Source: Desulfovibrio sp. Marseille-P6017
Lineage (GTDB): Bacteria; Bacillota_A; Clostridia; Peptostreptococcales; Peptostreptococcaceae
Assembly (NCBI GenBank): GCA_900604495.1
Contig: UWOR01000001.1
Location: 186,001-250,000, forward strand
DNA: 64,000 nt
Direction: 5' to 3'
How positions within the stretch are numbered: position 1 is the first letter of the stretch; each line of letters begins with the position of its first letter. Positions 1-9,700 of this stretch are shown piece after piece. The notes under the pieces were generated by a model, which did no database searches, had not been told where the DNA came from, and saw only the letters and a program-made list of their open reading frames with translations. The position numbers were made by a program, and so were the translations under genes.

Positions 1-451
1 TATTTCCATTAATAATTACCTGCTCATTAATAAGTATATTTATCTCTTCATCTTCTGATAGTATTCTAGGCTTAATACCTTTTTCTTTAACATAGTAAAG
101 TAAGTTAATATTAGCTATTGTATGATCTATTCTTCCACCTAAAGCTCCTATAAAGTCAATTTCTTTTGCATTAAGATTTTGAGCTAAAAATATACAAATC
201 TCAGAGTCAGTCTCATCTTTTTTTGCTGGAAATTTTTTAAAAGAAACGTTCTTTTTCCTATAATAATCTACAATATCTGATTTTGCAGAATCTAAATCAC
301 CAATGATATAATCAGGTATAACCCCCATATTATATAAATGATTTGCTCCTCCATCTGCACAAATAATAAAATCATATTTCTCATTTTCTATTATAAATTT
401 AGTTTTATTATAATCTTTAATTTCTCCATTAAGAACGATACATACTTTCAT
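1..451 (-). CDS. thiN: Thiamine pyrophosphokinase, partial (3' end outside window)
   Basis: Transfers pyrophosphate from ATP to thiamine to give thiamine diphosphate. About 150 N-terminal residues are visible. They begin MKVCIVLNGEI and contain CADGGANHLY, the metal-binding IGDLDS and the GGRIDHT motif, all typical of the family. The start is the ATG at 451; a second in-frame candidate is not needed. It directly follows rpe (8 bp), matching the rsgA-rpe-thiN order known in Bacillus. The C-terminal thiamine-binding domain lies beyond base 1. Confidence 0.93.
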   Translation of the reverse strand, partial: MKVCIVLNGEIKDYNKTKFIIENEKYDFIICADGGANHLYNMGVIPDYIIGDLDSAKSDIVDYYRKKNVSFKKFPAKKDETDSEICIFLAQNLNAKEIDFIGALGGRIDHTIANINLLYYVKEKGIKPRILSEDEEINILINEQVIINGN

Positions 452-459
452 TTTGCCAC

Positions 460-1116
460 CTATATAGATGCATTTTTTCTAAATAATTTTACAGTTTCTT
501 CTATATTATCACTATTAAATATAGCCGATCCTGCTACTATAACATTAGCACCTGCATCTACTACTTTATGAACATTTTCTGGCTTTATTCCACCATCGAC
601 TTGAATATCTACACTTAAGTTTCTAGAGTCTATAATTTCTTTTAATTCTTTTATTTTAGGTATCATACCTTCTATAAAAGATTGACCTCCAAATCCAGGA
701 TTAACAGTCATTATTAAAACCATATCAACATCGTCTAATACATGCTTAATACTTTCTATTGGAGTAGCTGGATTTAAAGCAACTCCTGCTTTTATATTAT
801 AAGATTTTATATTTTGTATAGTTCTATGAAGATGTTTACACGCTTCTTGGTGTACAACTATCATATCACATCCAGCATTTACAAACTCTTTTATGTAGTT
901 ATCTGGATTTTCTATCATAAGATGTGCATCAAATACCATTTTAACATCTTTTCTCAAAGACTTTACAATCCCAGGACCTAAAGTTATATTAGGAACAAAG
1001 TGACCGTCCATTACATCTATGTGTAAGTATTCACAACCTGCATTTTCTACTTTCTTTACATCTTCTAATAATCTTGCAAAATCTGCTGATAGTATCGATG
1101 GTGCTAATTTGATCAT
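460..1116 (-). CDS. rpe: Ribulose-phosphate 3-epimerase
   Basis: Interconverts ribulose-5-phosphate and xylulose-5-phosphate in the pentose phosphate pathway. The 218-residue TIM-barrel protein shows KLAPSILSADF at the N-terminus, the metal site in HIDVMDGHFVPN, DAHLMI, the phosphate-binding VNPGFGGQSF and QVDGG. An upstream in-frame ATG at 1158 would add 14 residues, but the AAGGAGATAT ribosome binding site lies just before the ATG at 1116, so that start is preferred. It begins 1 bp after the rsgA stop codon, so translation is probably coupled. Confidence 0.96.
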   Translation of the reverse strand: MIKLAPSILSADFARLLEDVKKVENAGCEYLHIDVMDGHFVPNITLGPGIVKSLRKDVKMVFDAHLMIENPDNYIKEFVNAGCDMIVVHQEACKHLHRTIQNIKSYNIKAGVALNPATPIESIKHVLDDVDMVLIMTVNPGFGGQSFIEGMIPKIKELKEIIDSRNLSVDIQVDGGIKPENVHKVVDAGANVIVAGSAIFNSDNIEETVKLFRKNASI

Positions 1117-1117
1117 T

Positions 1118-2008
1118 TTAATATCTCCTTTTTCCTTGTTTACTTTGTCTAATTTCATTTAAAAGCTGTATATAGCTATCATATCTTTCTTTAGATATTT
1201 CTTCATTTTCTACAGCTTCTTTAACCCCACATCCAGGTTCATTTTCATGAATACACCTAGATCCAAATTTACAATCATCAAAGTTATCAAATTCTATAAA
1301 ATAATCTTTAAGTTCATTTTCTTCTATATCATCTAAAGTTAATGAACTAAACCCTGGAGTGTCTGCAACCATACCTCCACAATCTAATTTTAATAACTCT
1401 GCATGTCTTGTAGTATGTTTACCTCTTTTTATTTTATCACTTACTTCTCCTGTTTGTAACATAAAATTACTATCTATTTCATTTAGTAAGCTTGATTTTC
1501 CAACTCCAGATGGACCAGCAAATACAACAACATTTCCACTTAGTTCATCTTTTATTTTATCAATATTTAATTTAGTTTTATTACTTACAGGTATTACTTT
1601 ATATCCACTTAGTTCATATATATTAGTTATCTTTTCCAAAGTATTATCATCATCTAAGTCAGCTTTAGTAAGTACTATTACTATTTCTAAACCTTCCTTT
1701 TCAGCTAAAACTATAAATCTATCTAATAAAGATAAATGTGGTTTTGGATTTTTTACTGCAAATACTATTAATGCTTTATCTACATTAGCAATTGGTGGTC
1801 TAATTAATTCCGTATCCCTTTTATCTATTTCTTCTACTACACCTTTTTTAGTTTCTTCATCTACTATACTTATTTCTACTCTATCCCCTACTAGAGGAGT
1901 TACTTTTTGCTTTCTAAAAATTCCCCTAGCTCTACATTCATAAATTCCCTTTTCTGTATCTACGTAATAAAATCCCCCTATTCCTTTTATAATCTTTCCT
2001 TGTAACAT
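1118..2008 (-). CDS. rsgA: Ribosome small-subunit-dependent GTPase A
   Basis: GTPase that checks late maturation of the 30S subunit. The 296-residue protein has an N-terminal OB fold and a circularly permuted GTPase domain: TKAD (G4) comes before GPSGVGKSSLLN (G1) and DTPGF (G3). A C-terminal zinc site is formed by Cys and His residues in CKFGSRCIHENEPGC. An AAAGGAGG ribosome binding site precedes the ATG. In Bacillus the homologue (CpgA) is a substrate of PrkC, and prkC lies directly upstream here. Confidence 0.96.
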   Translation of the reverse strand: MLQGKIIKGIGGFYYVDTEKGIYECRARGIFRKQKVTPLVGDRVEISIVDEETKKGVVEEIDKRDTELIRPPIANVDKALIVFAVKNPKPHLSLLDRFIVLAEKEGLEIVIVLTKADLDDDNTLEKITNIYELSGYKVIPVSNKTKLNIDKIKDELSGNVVVFAGPSGVGKSSLLNEIDSNFMLQTGEVSDKIKRGKHTTRHAELLKLDCGGMVADTPGFSSLTLDDIEENELKDYFIEFDNFDDCKFGSRCIHENEPGCGVKEAVENEEISKERYDSYIQLLNEIRQSKQGKRRY

Positions 2009-2170
2009 TAAATTCCTCCTTTAAAATTGAGTGTGTCTATATAATTTACGTATATCTATATATAATAGCATAATAACTTTATAATTAATTATACTCCTAA
2101 TTTATTATCTTACTATATTTTATACATATTTCATATAAAAAAGAAATCTTTTAATCTTTTTAATTACATA

Positions 2171-2211
2171 AAATAAGACTAATATCTTTATTTTAAGATA
2201 CTAGTCTTATT
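2171..2211 (-). terminator. Rho-independent terminator after prkC
   Basis: The minus-strand RNA can form a 17-bp stem with one mismatch and a six-base loop, followed by a short U-run. It separates prkC from rsgA-rpe-thiN, whose promoter should lie in 2012-2170; no clear promoter was picked out there. Confidence 0.8.
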
Positions 2212-2234
2212 GAGCATTATTATTTTAATTAAAT

Positions 2235-4034
2235 TTATTCTCCATCTGATTGAGGTAATGCTGTTCCACCTTCTGCATCAGGTATACTTATACTTGGTAC
2301 ATCTCCTGAACCATTTTGTGTAGAATCATCTGGTGTTTGTATATCACTGGATCCACCATTATTTTGATTGTTATTTCCAGTATTAGAGTTATTACCAGAA
2401 TTATTGTTGCTATTATTGTTTACATTGTTATCGCTATTGTTATTATCCGGAGTTTGCGTATTATTATTTGTATCCTCTGGTATTGTATTAGTTTCTTCTT
2501 TTACAGGTTCTGGACCTTTACTTACTACTACATCTACACTAGATACACCTGATCCTGAAGTTGGATTTTGTTTTATTACTATACCTTCTTCATAACTACT
2601 ATTATATTCACGCTTTATATTACCTAGTTTCATATTATTTTGACCTAATATTTGTTCTGCTTCTGTAAGTGTAAGCCCAACTATACTAGGTACCTCACTT
2701 TGTTTTTGACCTTGACTTAAAACAATAGTTATAGTATCTCCTTTACTAACTTCTGTTCCAGAAAATGGACTTTGAGATATAACATGATCTACTTCTACAG
2801 TATCGCTATAATCACGTTTTATAGTAATATATAAACCTAATTCTTCAAGCTGTTTCTTTACTGTATCTAAATCTTGATTACTAAAATCAGGTAATGACAC
2901 TACCTGCTTTTCAGTACTACTTCCTGATAACATACTTATTACAAATTTAGATACAAAAAATACTTGAACAAGTAAAATTATACCTAATACTATAGCAACT
3001 ATCTTTAATCGCTTCTTTACCTTTGGACTGTCTTCTTTTTGCACTTTATTTTTTTTCTTTTTTATATTTTCCTTTTTAGGTTTAGAAATTACTTTTGGTG
3101 CATCTTCTATTAGCTTTTCATCTTCATCTTCTATATCTGCACTCTGCTCAATTTTTTCTATATCAATATGCTTAGTAGCAAAGTTATCATATTCTTTTAT
3201 AAAATCTAAATCTATATTTTTTTCTATATAATCGATATCATCTATTAACTCTTCAGCACTTTGATATCTAGCTTCACTAGATTTCTCTGTAAGTTTCTTT
3301 ATTAAAGTTCTTACACTTTGAGGTATACTAACTTTTTCTTCTGATGTGAATTCTACATCATCGTTTATATGTTGTAAGGCTATAGATATAGGGCTATCAC
3401 CTCTAAATGGAACCCTCCCTATTATCATTTCATATAAAACAATTCCTAGAGCATATAAGTCTGCAGTTGCATTTACACTTTGTCCCTTTGCTTGCTCTGG
3501 AGAAAAATAATGAACTGATCCTATTATATTTCCTACATTAGTCATAGTTGAATTGGATACAGCCTTTGCAATACCAAAATCTGCAACTTTAACAATCCTA
3601 CCTTCATTCGATATTAGTATATTATGAGGTTTTATGTCTCTATGTACTATACCCTTTCTATGTGCAGCGCTAAGGGCCATAGCTATTTGTTTAGTTATAT
3701 CAAGAGCTGTGTACTCATCTAAAGTACCCTCATTTTTGATTATATCTTTTAGGTTTTGTCCATCTATATACTCCATAACAATATAATGAACTTTACCATC
3801 TTCTCCTACATCATATACATTAACAATATTCGGATGAGATAAACTTGCAACTGCTTCAGCTTCTCTCTTAAATTTTTTTAAGAAATCTTCATCATCTACA
3901 AACTCCGGTCTAAGAACTTTAACTGCTACTGTTCTATTTAGCAACTTATCTTTTGCTTCATAAACAAATGCCATACCTCCATCACCAATTTTTCTGATGA
4001 TTTGGTATCTATTTCCTAAAATTGTATCTCCCAC
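2235..4034 (-). CDS. prkC: PASTA-domain Ser/Thr protein kinase
   Basis: Membrane kinase that senses cell-wall fragments and phosphorylates cell-wall, division and translation proteins. The kinase domain (about 10-270) has GDGGMAFVYEA, catalytic Lys39, HRD with Asp133 and DFG with Asp152. A lysine-rich linker leads to one membrane helix (about 345-368). Two PASTA repeats follow, then an extracellular tail of about 90 residues very rich in Asn, Ser and Gly. The start is GTG. The tail resembles the SGN-rich region described for C. difficile PrkC. It is paired with the phosphatase gene prpC, 16 bp upstream. Confidence 0.96.
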   Translation of the reverse strand: MGDTILGNRYQIIRKIGDGGMAFVYEAKDKLLNRTVAVKVLRPEFVDDEDFLKKFKREAEAVASLSHPNIVNVYDVGEDGKVHYIVMEYIDGQNLKDIIKNEGTLDEYTALDITKQIAMALSAAHRKGIVHRDIKPHNILISNEGRIVKVADFGIAKAVSNSTMTNVGNIIGSVHYFSPEQAKGQSVNATADLYALGIVLYEMIIGRVPFRGDSPISIALQHINDDVEFTSEEKVSIPQSVRTLIKKLTEKSSEARYQSAEELIDDIDYIEKNIDLDFIKEYDNFATKHIDIEKIEQSADIEDEDEKLIEDAPKVISKPKKENIKKKKNKVQKEDSPKVKKRLKIVAIVLGIILLVQVFFVSKFVISMLSGSSTEKQVVSLPDFSNQDLDTVKKQLEELGLYITIKRDYSDTVEVDHVISQSPFSGTEVSKGDTITIVLSQGQKQSEVPSIVGLTLTEAEQILGQNNMKLGNIKREYNSSYEEGIVIKQNPTSGSGVSSVDVVVSKGPEPVKEETNTIPEDTNNNTQTPDNNNSDNNVNNNSNNNSGNNSNTGNNNQNNGGSSDIQTPDDSTQNGSGDVPSISIPDAEGGTALPQSDGE

Positions 4035-4050
4035 TATATCACCGTCCTAA

Positions 4051-4800
4051 TTACACTTTTATTAATATAACAGAGACATTGTCTCTTCCAGAAATTTCAT
4101 TAGCCATATCAATTAAATTCTTACTCATATCTGGTATATCTTCTTTTTTTGATAATACACTTATTATATCTTCTTTACTAGCGCAACCTGTTAATCCATC
4201 AGTTGCAAGAAGAACTAAATCATTTTCTTTTAATTTATACTTAAATATATCAACTATAACCATATCTTCTGTACCCATAGCCCTAGTTATATGGTTTCTT
4301 CGAGGATGATTTCTAGCTTCTTCCTCAGTTATTACGTTAGCTCTTAAAAGTTCTTCAACAACAGAATGGTCTATACTAACTTGAGTTAATATATCATCAC
4401 TCAATAAGTAGCACCTACTATCACCTACATTAGCAACATATAAGTTGTCCTTATATAATATAGCCGTAACTAATGTAGTTCCCATTCCAAAGCATTCTTC
4501 TTCTTCTACCGATTTTTTATAAATAATTGAATTAACATTATTATATGCTTGCTTAATTATATCATCAATATAATCTATTTTTATGCTACTGCTTTGTAAT
4601 AAATTCTCTTTTAAGAATTTTAATATATTATCTACAGCTAATTTACTTGCAACTTCACCCTTATTATGACCACCCATGCCATCTGCTAGGGCAAATATTC
4701 CTATAGCTTGTTCATTTTTAGTCTGTATAACTTCCCCCATACAGTAATCTTCATTATTCTTTCTTATTTTTCCAATGTGGGAGTCACAACTATAAATCAT
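4051..4800 (-). CDS. prpC: PP2C-family Ser/Thr protein phosphatase
   Basis: Manganese-dependent phosphatase that reverses PrkC phosphorylation. The 249 residues show the PP2C metal-binding motifs: NNEDY near the N-terminus, ADGMGGHNKGE, GDSRCYLL, LATDGLTG and GRDNVSVI near the C-terminus. There is no signal or membrane segment, so it is cytoplasmic. It lies between rlmN and prkC, as in Bacillus. Confidence 0.95.
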   Translation of the reverse strand: MIYSCDSHIGKIRKNNEDYCMGEVIQTKNEQAIGIFALADGMGGHNKGEVASKLAVDNILKFLKENLLQSSSIKIDYIDDIIKQAYNNVNSIIYKKSVEEEECFGMGTTLVTAILYKDNLYVANVGDSRCYLLSDDILTQVSIDHSVVEELLRANVITEEEARNHPRRNHITRAMGTEDMVIVDIFKYKLKENDLVLLATDGLTGCASKEDIISVLSKKEDIPDMSKNLIDMANEISGRDNVSVILIKV

Positions 4801-4817
4801 AAGATTTCCCCCTTAAG

Positions 4818-5849
4818 CTACTTATGTTTTCTTCTTAATTGTCCACAAGCTCCTCCTATATCAGAGCCCATAGAAATTCTAACTGTAGCTGGTATATTAT
4901 TTTTTTCTAAATAATCTCTAAACTTATATATATAAGATTTATCTGGTCTTTCATATTCTCTCTCTTCAACTTTATTTATAGGTATTAAATTTACATGACA
5001 TAGCATACCCTTTAAGAGCTTCACTATCTCTTTAGCCTCTTTTTCTGAGTCATTAACACCTTTTATCAAAGAATATTCAAATGTAACTCTTCTATTTGTT
5101 TTCTTTATATAGTACTTACAAGCATCTATTAATTGATTAACTTTATATGCTTTAGCTACAGGCATAATCTCTTGTCTTTTTTCATCAAAAGGAGAGTGTA
5201 GTGATAATGCTAGATTTATAGGTAATCCTAAGTCAGCAAGATCGTACATTCTAGGAACTAGCCCACAAGTTGATAGAGTTATATGTCTATATCCTATATT
5301 AAGACCATTTTTCTCATTAACTAACTTTAAGAATTTTATAGTGTTCTCATAATTATCTAGAGGCTCTCCACTGCCCATTAATACAAGATTCGATACTCTT
5401 TTACCTGTATCCTCTTGAATTTTCATTATTTGATCTAAAATTTCCCAAGGTTCTAGGTTTCTTATTAATCCTTCTAATGTAGATGCGCAGAAGTTACATC
5501 CCATTCTACATCCTACTTGGTTTGAAATACAAACTGTTACCCTATCTTCATAATCCATCATTACAGTTTCAATTATATTACCATCATTTAATAAGAATAA
5601 GTATTTTTTTGTTTTATCTACTTTAGATTCCAATCTTAACTCTTTCTTTATATTGCCTATATAAGATACTTCTTCTAATTTTTCTCTTAAACTTTTAGGT
5701 ATATTATTCATATCATCAAAAGTTTTAGCACCTTTATATATCCAAGAAAAAATTTGTGAACCTCTAAATGCTTTTTCTCCAATACTTACTAAAAATTCTT
5801 TTAATTCTTCTTCTGTCATATTCTTTAATGCTACTTTGTTTTGCTTCAT
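4818..5849 (-). CDS. rlmN: Dual-specificity 23S rRNA/tRNA (adenine-C2) methyltransferase
   Basis: Radical-SAM enzyme that methylates A2503 of 23S rRNA and A37 of some tRNAs. The [4Fe-4S] cluster is held by Cys114, Cys118 and Cys121 in CRMGCNFC. The second catalytic cysteine, Cys335, sits in GGACGQL near the C-terminus. A GTG at 5858 would add three residues, but it lies too close to the AAGG ribosome binding site, so the ATG at 5849 is preferred. The gene starts 8 bp after the rsmB stop codon. Confidence 0.95.
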   Translation of the reverse strand: MKQNKVALKNMTEEELKEFLVSIGEKAFRGSQIFSWIYKGAKTFDDMNNIPKSLREKLEEVSYIGNIKKELRLESKVDKTKKYLFLLNDGNIIETVMMDYEDRVTVCISNQVGCRMGCNFCASTLEGLIRNLEPWEILDQIMKIQEDTGKRVSNLVLMGSGEPLDNYENTIKFLKLVNEKNGLNIGYRHITLSTCGLVPRMYDLADLGLPINLALSLHSPFDEKRQEIMPVAKAYKVNQLIDACKYYIKKTNRRVTFEYSLIKGVNDSEKEAKEIVKLLKGMLCHVNLIPINKVEEREYERPDKSYIYKFRDYLEKNNIPATVRISMGSDIGGACGQLRRKHK

Positions 5850-5857
5850 ATTTATCA

Positions 5858-7186
5858 CTACCTTACTCTTTTTAATTTTGCTATAAAGAACCCGTCTATA
5901 TCATGAATATTTGGATATATTTTTAAATATCCATTTTCTTGATTATCTAAATCTACTTTAACTTCACCTATAGGCACTAAAGTAAAATTACTATTATTAG
6001 CTAAGAAATCATTAATTATATCTATATTTTCATTATCTTGTATAGTACATGTACTATATACTAAAGTCCCACCTATTTTAACATATTTAGATGCATTATT
6101 AAGTATTGTCTTTTGTATATCAGGTAATCCCTTAAGTTCTGCTTTTTCCTTATATTTTATCTCAGGCTTTCTTCTTATTATACCAAGACCAGAACAAGGA
6201 ACATCTGCTAATACATAATCAAACTTATCTACACTACTTTCATCTAATATTGACGCATCAAAAGACTGTACATCAACATTTGTAAGCCCTAACCTATCTA
6301 CTGTTGATTGTATAAGTTTTAATTTATGCTCAAATATATCTCTAGATATAACTTGTCCTGTATTATTCATTAATGTAGCTAAATGAGTGGTTTTTCCTCC
6401 TGGAGCACTACATACATCTAAAACCAATGAATTTTCTTTAGGATTCATTACTTTTCCAACAATCATAGAACTTATATCTTGTATTGTAAATAATCCGTCT
6501 TTAAATAATTGATTATTTTCAATATTTTTTAAGTTTTCTACCTTTATAGCTTCTTCAACCATAGGAACTTTACTACAAACTACACCTTCATTTATTAATT
6601 TTTCAATAAGCTCATCTCTAGTAATTTTTAGAGTATTAGTTCTTAAATATACACTTGGTTTCTCATTATTTGCTTCTAATAAATCTTCTGTAAATTCTTT
6701 AGAAAAGTTATTTATCCAATTTTTTATCATCCAAGGCTTATAAGAATATCTTGTAGATAAATACATTATTGTATCATCTTTTATATCTACTTCACCTATA
6801 GTATCTTTTTGCCTAATAACGTTTCTTAAAATTGCATTAACAAATCCAGAAGACCTTTTATCGTATTTTTTAACTAAACTTACAGTTTCATTTACTGCTG
6901 CATAATCTGAAATACTATCTAAAAGTAAAATTTGATAAATACCCATTCTAAGCAATATTTTAACATAAATATTCATCTTTTTACATTTTATCTTAGAAAG
7001 TTTATCTATTATATAGTCTAAATAATATTTATTTTCAACTACACCATAAATTAACTCAGTAGCTAATCCTCTATCTTGGTTATTCATATTTATGTTCTTA
7101 AAATGCTTATTAATAGCTATATTAGAATAATTATTATTTTCCTCTATATCTAAAAGCACCTTTAGTGCTAACTCTCTTGATTTCAT
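5858..7186 (-). CDS. rsmB: 16S rRNA (cytosine-967-C5) methyltransferase
   Basis: SAM-dependent enzyme that makes m5C967 in 16S rRNA. The N-terminal third is a NusB-like RNA-binding domain. The C-terminal Rossmann domain has the SAM site DVCSAPGGKTTHLA and the two catalytic cysteine motifs DVPCSGLG and STCTI. Its 442 residues are normal for the family. The start ATG has AAGGAGACA upstream. It is the first gene after terminator 7215-7276 and heads rsmB-rlmN-prpC-prkC. Confidence 0.96.
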   Translation of the reverse strand: MKSRELALKVLLDIEENNNYSNIAINKHFKNINMNNQDRGLATELIYGVVENKYYLDYIIDKLSKIKCKKMNIYVKILLRMGIYQILLLDSISDYAAVNETVSLVKKYDKRSSGFVNAILRNVIRQKDTIGEVDIKDDTIMYLSTRYSYKPWMIKNWINNFSKEFTEDLLEANNEKPSVYLRTNTLKITRDELIEKLINEGVVCSKVPMVEEAIKVENLKNIENNQLFKDGLFTIQDISSMIVGKVMNPKENSLVLDVCSAPGGKTTHLATLMNNTGQVISRDIFEHKLKLIQSTVDRLGLTNVDVQSFDASILDESSVDKFDYVLADVPCSGLGIIRRKPEIKYKEKAELKGLPDIQKTILNNASKYVKIGGTLVYSTCTIQDNENIDIINDFLANNSNFTLVPIGEVKVDLDNQENGYLKIYPNIHDIDGFFIAKLKRVR

Positions 7187-7214
7187 AAACTGTCTCCTTA
7201 TTTTCCTTCTCTAT

Positions 7215-7276
7215 AAAAAAGGAGTTGTCTTATGGTATAGTATCTAAATTAGATACACGCCCCCTAAGACAGCCCC
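7215..7276 (-). terminator. Nested-hairpin terminator (GGGGCTGTCTTA family)
   Basis: The minus-strand RNA pairs GGGGCTGTCTTA with TAAGACAACTCC over 12 positions with one mismatch and one G-U pair, followed by six U. The loop holds a second hairpin, a perfect 16-base palindrome GTATCTAA/TTAGATAC. It ends the zinc-protease transcript. Similar hairpins occur at 12674-12720 and 57430-57522. Confidence 0.8.
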
Positions 7277-7279
7277 ATT

Positions 7280-7990
7280 TTAATCATTATTTCTATCTGC
7301 TATTGCTATTAATCTAAGTAATTGAAGTACTGATGTAAGTGCTGCTGCAACATAAGTTAATGCAGCTGCTGTAAGTACCTGTTTACTTCCTCTTAATTCT
7401 TTATTTTCAACTATACCAAGATTATTAAGTTGAACTAATGCTCTACTAGATGCATTAAATTCAACTGGTAAAGTGATTAATTGGAATAATACAGATGCTG
7501 AGAATAAAAGTATTCCTATCTGTAAGAAAACACCTCTACTCATAAATAATCCAAGTGCTATTAATAGCCATGATATATTTGACGCAAAGTTTACTACAGG
7601 AACCAAACTACTTCTTATACTAAGAGGTGCATATCCTTTAGCATGTTGCATTGCATGACCACATTCGTGAGCTGCTACAGATACTGAAGTTATAGATGTA
7701 CCATAATATACATCCTGAGATAATCTTACAACTTTTCTTCTTGGATCATAATGATCACTTAAATGTCCTCTTACCATCTCGATATTTACATCATATAAAC
7801 CATTATTGTTTAGTATTGTTCTTGCTACTTGCTCTCCAGTGTAACCTCTATGAGCATTTATTCTTAAATACTTATTAGTAGTAGTGCTTACTTTATACTG
7901 TGCATACATAGTAAATAATATAGCTGGTATTAGTATAAGCATCGTTCTATCATAGTAAAAACCACCGTAATAACCACCATATCCATACAT
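7280..7990 (-). CDS. Membrane zinc metallopeptidase, YugP/DUF-type
   Basis: The 236-residue protein has a Gly/Tyr-rich N-terminus, an early membrane segment, the zinc-protease signature HECGH in VAAHECGHAMQHA near residue 110, and further hydrophobic segments after it. This is the layout of the YugP-type neutral zinc metallopeptidases common in Firmicutes, with the active site at the membrane. The substrate is unknown. It closes the priA-def-fmt-DUF116 run. Confidence 0.88.
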   Translation of the reverse strand: MYGYGGYYGGFYYDRTMLILIPAILFTMYAQYKVSTTTNKYLRINAHRGYTGEQVARTILNNNGLYDVNIEMVRGHLSDHYDPRRKVVRLSQDVYYGTSITSVSVAAHECGHAMQHAKGYAPLSIRSSLVPVVNFASNISWLLIALGLFMSRGVFLQIGILLFSASVLFQLITLPVEFNASSRALVQLNNLGIVENKELRGSKQVLTAAALTYVAAALTSVLQLLRLIAIADRNND

Positions 7991-8015
7991 AATTTATAAC
8001 ACTCTCCTATTTTAA

Positions 8016-8747
8016 CTATACGCTAAAGAAGTTTATTGCATTTTCAACTTCTTCAACATCTATACAAGTATCTACACAAGGACCATTTGGTCTTTTATTA
8101 AATACACCTAAAACCGGAATCTTACTTACATCTTGAACTCCAGCAGTTAAATCTCTTTCACATGCAACAGCTATAACTGCTTTAGGTTTATTCTCTAAAA
8201 TAATTTTTCTAGCTAAAGTTCCTCCTGTAGCTACAAATATATCTACATTTTTTTCTTCCTTTAATCTTACTAAATCACCTATATTACATAGTCCACATTG
8301 CTTACAAGTGGCTATATCTGTTGTAACTTTTAACTTACAACTATTTTTTTGAACACAATGTGGTATAAGAATTAGTATATCTTCACTTTTCAAATTATAT
8401 TTTTGACTATATATATATCTATTATTAAGCTTTATATATACTTTTCTTATGTCATCTTTTGGTATTCCTACTAAAGATGCAATTTTTATAATTAAAGGAA
8501 ATATCAAGTTTACAATTTTAAAATTGATACTCATTAATCTTGGTTTTATTTCTTTATCTGAAATTATATTATACGTAATTATAGTTGAAAGTATTATAGC
8601 AACTATTGTAAGTGTAACTATAATATTTACTAAAAACTCAAATATATTTGTTAAGTTTAATAAAAGTATATTTATTATTGATGCTCCAATCATAAGTACA
8701 ACTAGTAAAATAATTATAGTATTTATATATTTTTTTGCATCGATCAT
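8016..8747 (-). CDS. DUF116 domain-containing membrane protein
   Basis: The function is unknown. The 243 residues start with two hydrophobic membrane segments (about 8-30 and 37-60). A C-terminal DUF116 domain follows with many cysteines (CVQKNSCKL, CKQCGLC, VACERDL, CVDTCIDV), suggesting a metal or iron-sulfur site. It begins 8 bp after fmt and is often found beside fmt and def in clostridia. A redox or formyl-related role would be speculation. Confidence 0.85.
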   Translation of the reverse strand: MIDAKKYINTIIILLVVLMIGASIINILLLNLTNIFEFLVNIIVTLTIVAIILSTIITYNIISDKEIKPRLMSINFKIVNLIFPLIIKIASLVGIPKDDIRKVYIKLNNRYIYSQKYNLKSEDILILIPHCVQKNSCKLKVTTDIATCKQCGLCNIGDLVRLKEEKNVDIFVATGGTLARKIILENKPKAVIAVACERDLTAGVQDVSKIPVLGVFNKRPNGPCVDTCIDVEEVENAINFFSV

Positions 8748-8755
8748 TTTGACAC

Positions 8756-9685
8756 CTAGCCTAACACTTCATTAGTTTCTATACTATTTCCTTTTATATA
8801 TTCTTCAACTAAAACTCTTTTCTTTCCTGGCATTTGTATTTCTTTTATTAAAAGTACATTATCCTTTGTACTTACTCTAATACCTTCTTTATCGACCTTT
8901 AATATAGTACCTGGATTTGTTCCACTAGTTTCATCTAGTACTTTAGTTTTCCATACCTTCATAGTTTGGTCTTTATAAGTTGTGTAAGCACTTGGCCATG
9001 GATTTACTCCTCTTACTAAGTTATGTATTTCTTTTGCTGGTTTTGAAAAGTCTATTTGCCCTAAAGTTTTATTCATCATAGGAGCATAAGTAAATTCTTC
9101 ATGATTTTGAGGTATTCTAGGAGCTTCTCCTTTAGCTATTAAATCTATAGTTTCTTTTAATACTTTTGCTCCTTCTTCCTTCATTACATCATGAAGTTCT
9201 CCAGCCGTTATTTCATCGTTAAGTTCAAATTCTGAAGTTAATATCATATCACCAGTATCTAAACCTTCATCCATGTACATTGTAGTTACACCAGTTTTCT
9301 CTTCACCATTTATTATTACCCAATTTATTGGTGCTGCTCCTCTATATTTTGGAAGTAAAGAAACATGTACATTTACACATCCAAATTTAGGTATATCTAG
9401 TATTGCCTTTGGAAGTATCTGTCCAAACGCAACTACTACTATTAAGTCTGGATTTAAGTCTTTAAGTATTTTAACAAATTCCTCATCTCTTGCTTTTATT
9501 GGCTGATATACAGGTATATCATATTTTAATGCAAGTTCTTTAACAGGAGGCATTCCCATTTTCTTACCTCTACCTACTGGTTTATCCGGTTGAGTAACAA
9601 CGCCTAATATATCATGCTTTTCATCTATTATTTTTTGTAAACACCCTACTGCTATATCTGGTGTTCCCATAAAAACTATTTTCAT
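8756..9685 (-). CDS. fmt: Methionyl-tRNA formyltransferase
   Basis: Formylates initiator Met-tRNA using 10-formyltetrahydrofolate. The N-terminal domain starts MKIVFMGTPDIAVG and has the folate-binding HVSLLPKYRGAAPINW. A C-terminal OB-like tRNA-binding domain includes VRGVNPWPSAYT. Its 309 residues are the usual length. It follows def by 15 bp; the two act at the start and end of the formyl-methionine cycle. Confidence 0.97.
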   Translation of the reverse strand: MKIVFMGTPDIAVGCLQKIIDEKHDILGVVTQPDKPVGRGKKMGMPPVKELALKYDIPVYQPIKARDEEFVKILKDLNPDLIVVVAFGQILPKAILDIPKFGCVNVHVSLLPKYRGAAPINWVIINGEEKTGVTTMYMDEGLDTGDMILTSEFELNDEITAGELHDVMKEEGAKVLKETIDLIAKGEAPRIPQNHEEFTYAPMMNKTLGQIDFSKPAKEIHNLVRGVNPWPSAYTTYKDQTMKVWKTKVLDETSGTNPGTILKVDKEGIRVSTKDNVLLIKEIQMPGKKRVLVEEYIKGNSIETNEVLG

Positions 9686-9700
9686 CTAATCAGCTCCTAA

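Noticed and set aside
1359..1943. A 194-codon plus-strand open frame opposite rsgA
   Set aside because: It has no ribosome binding site and rsgA is complete on the other strand; the composition is that of a reverse-frame shadow.
2316..2595. Two open frames on the plus strand inside prkC
   Set aside because: They are the reverse of the Asn-rich tail; low-complexity AT-rich codons leave the opposite frames open by chance.
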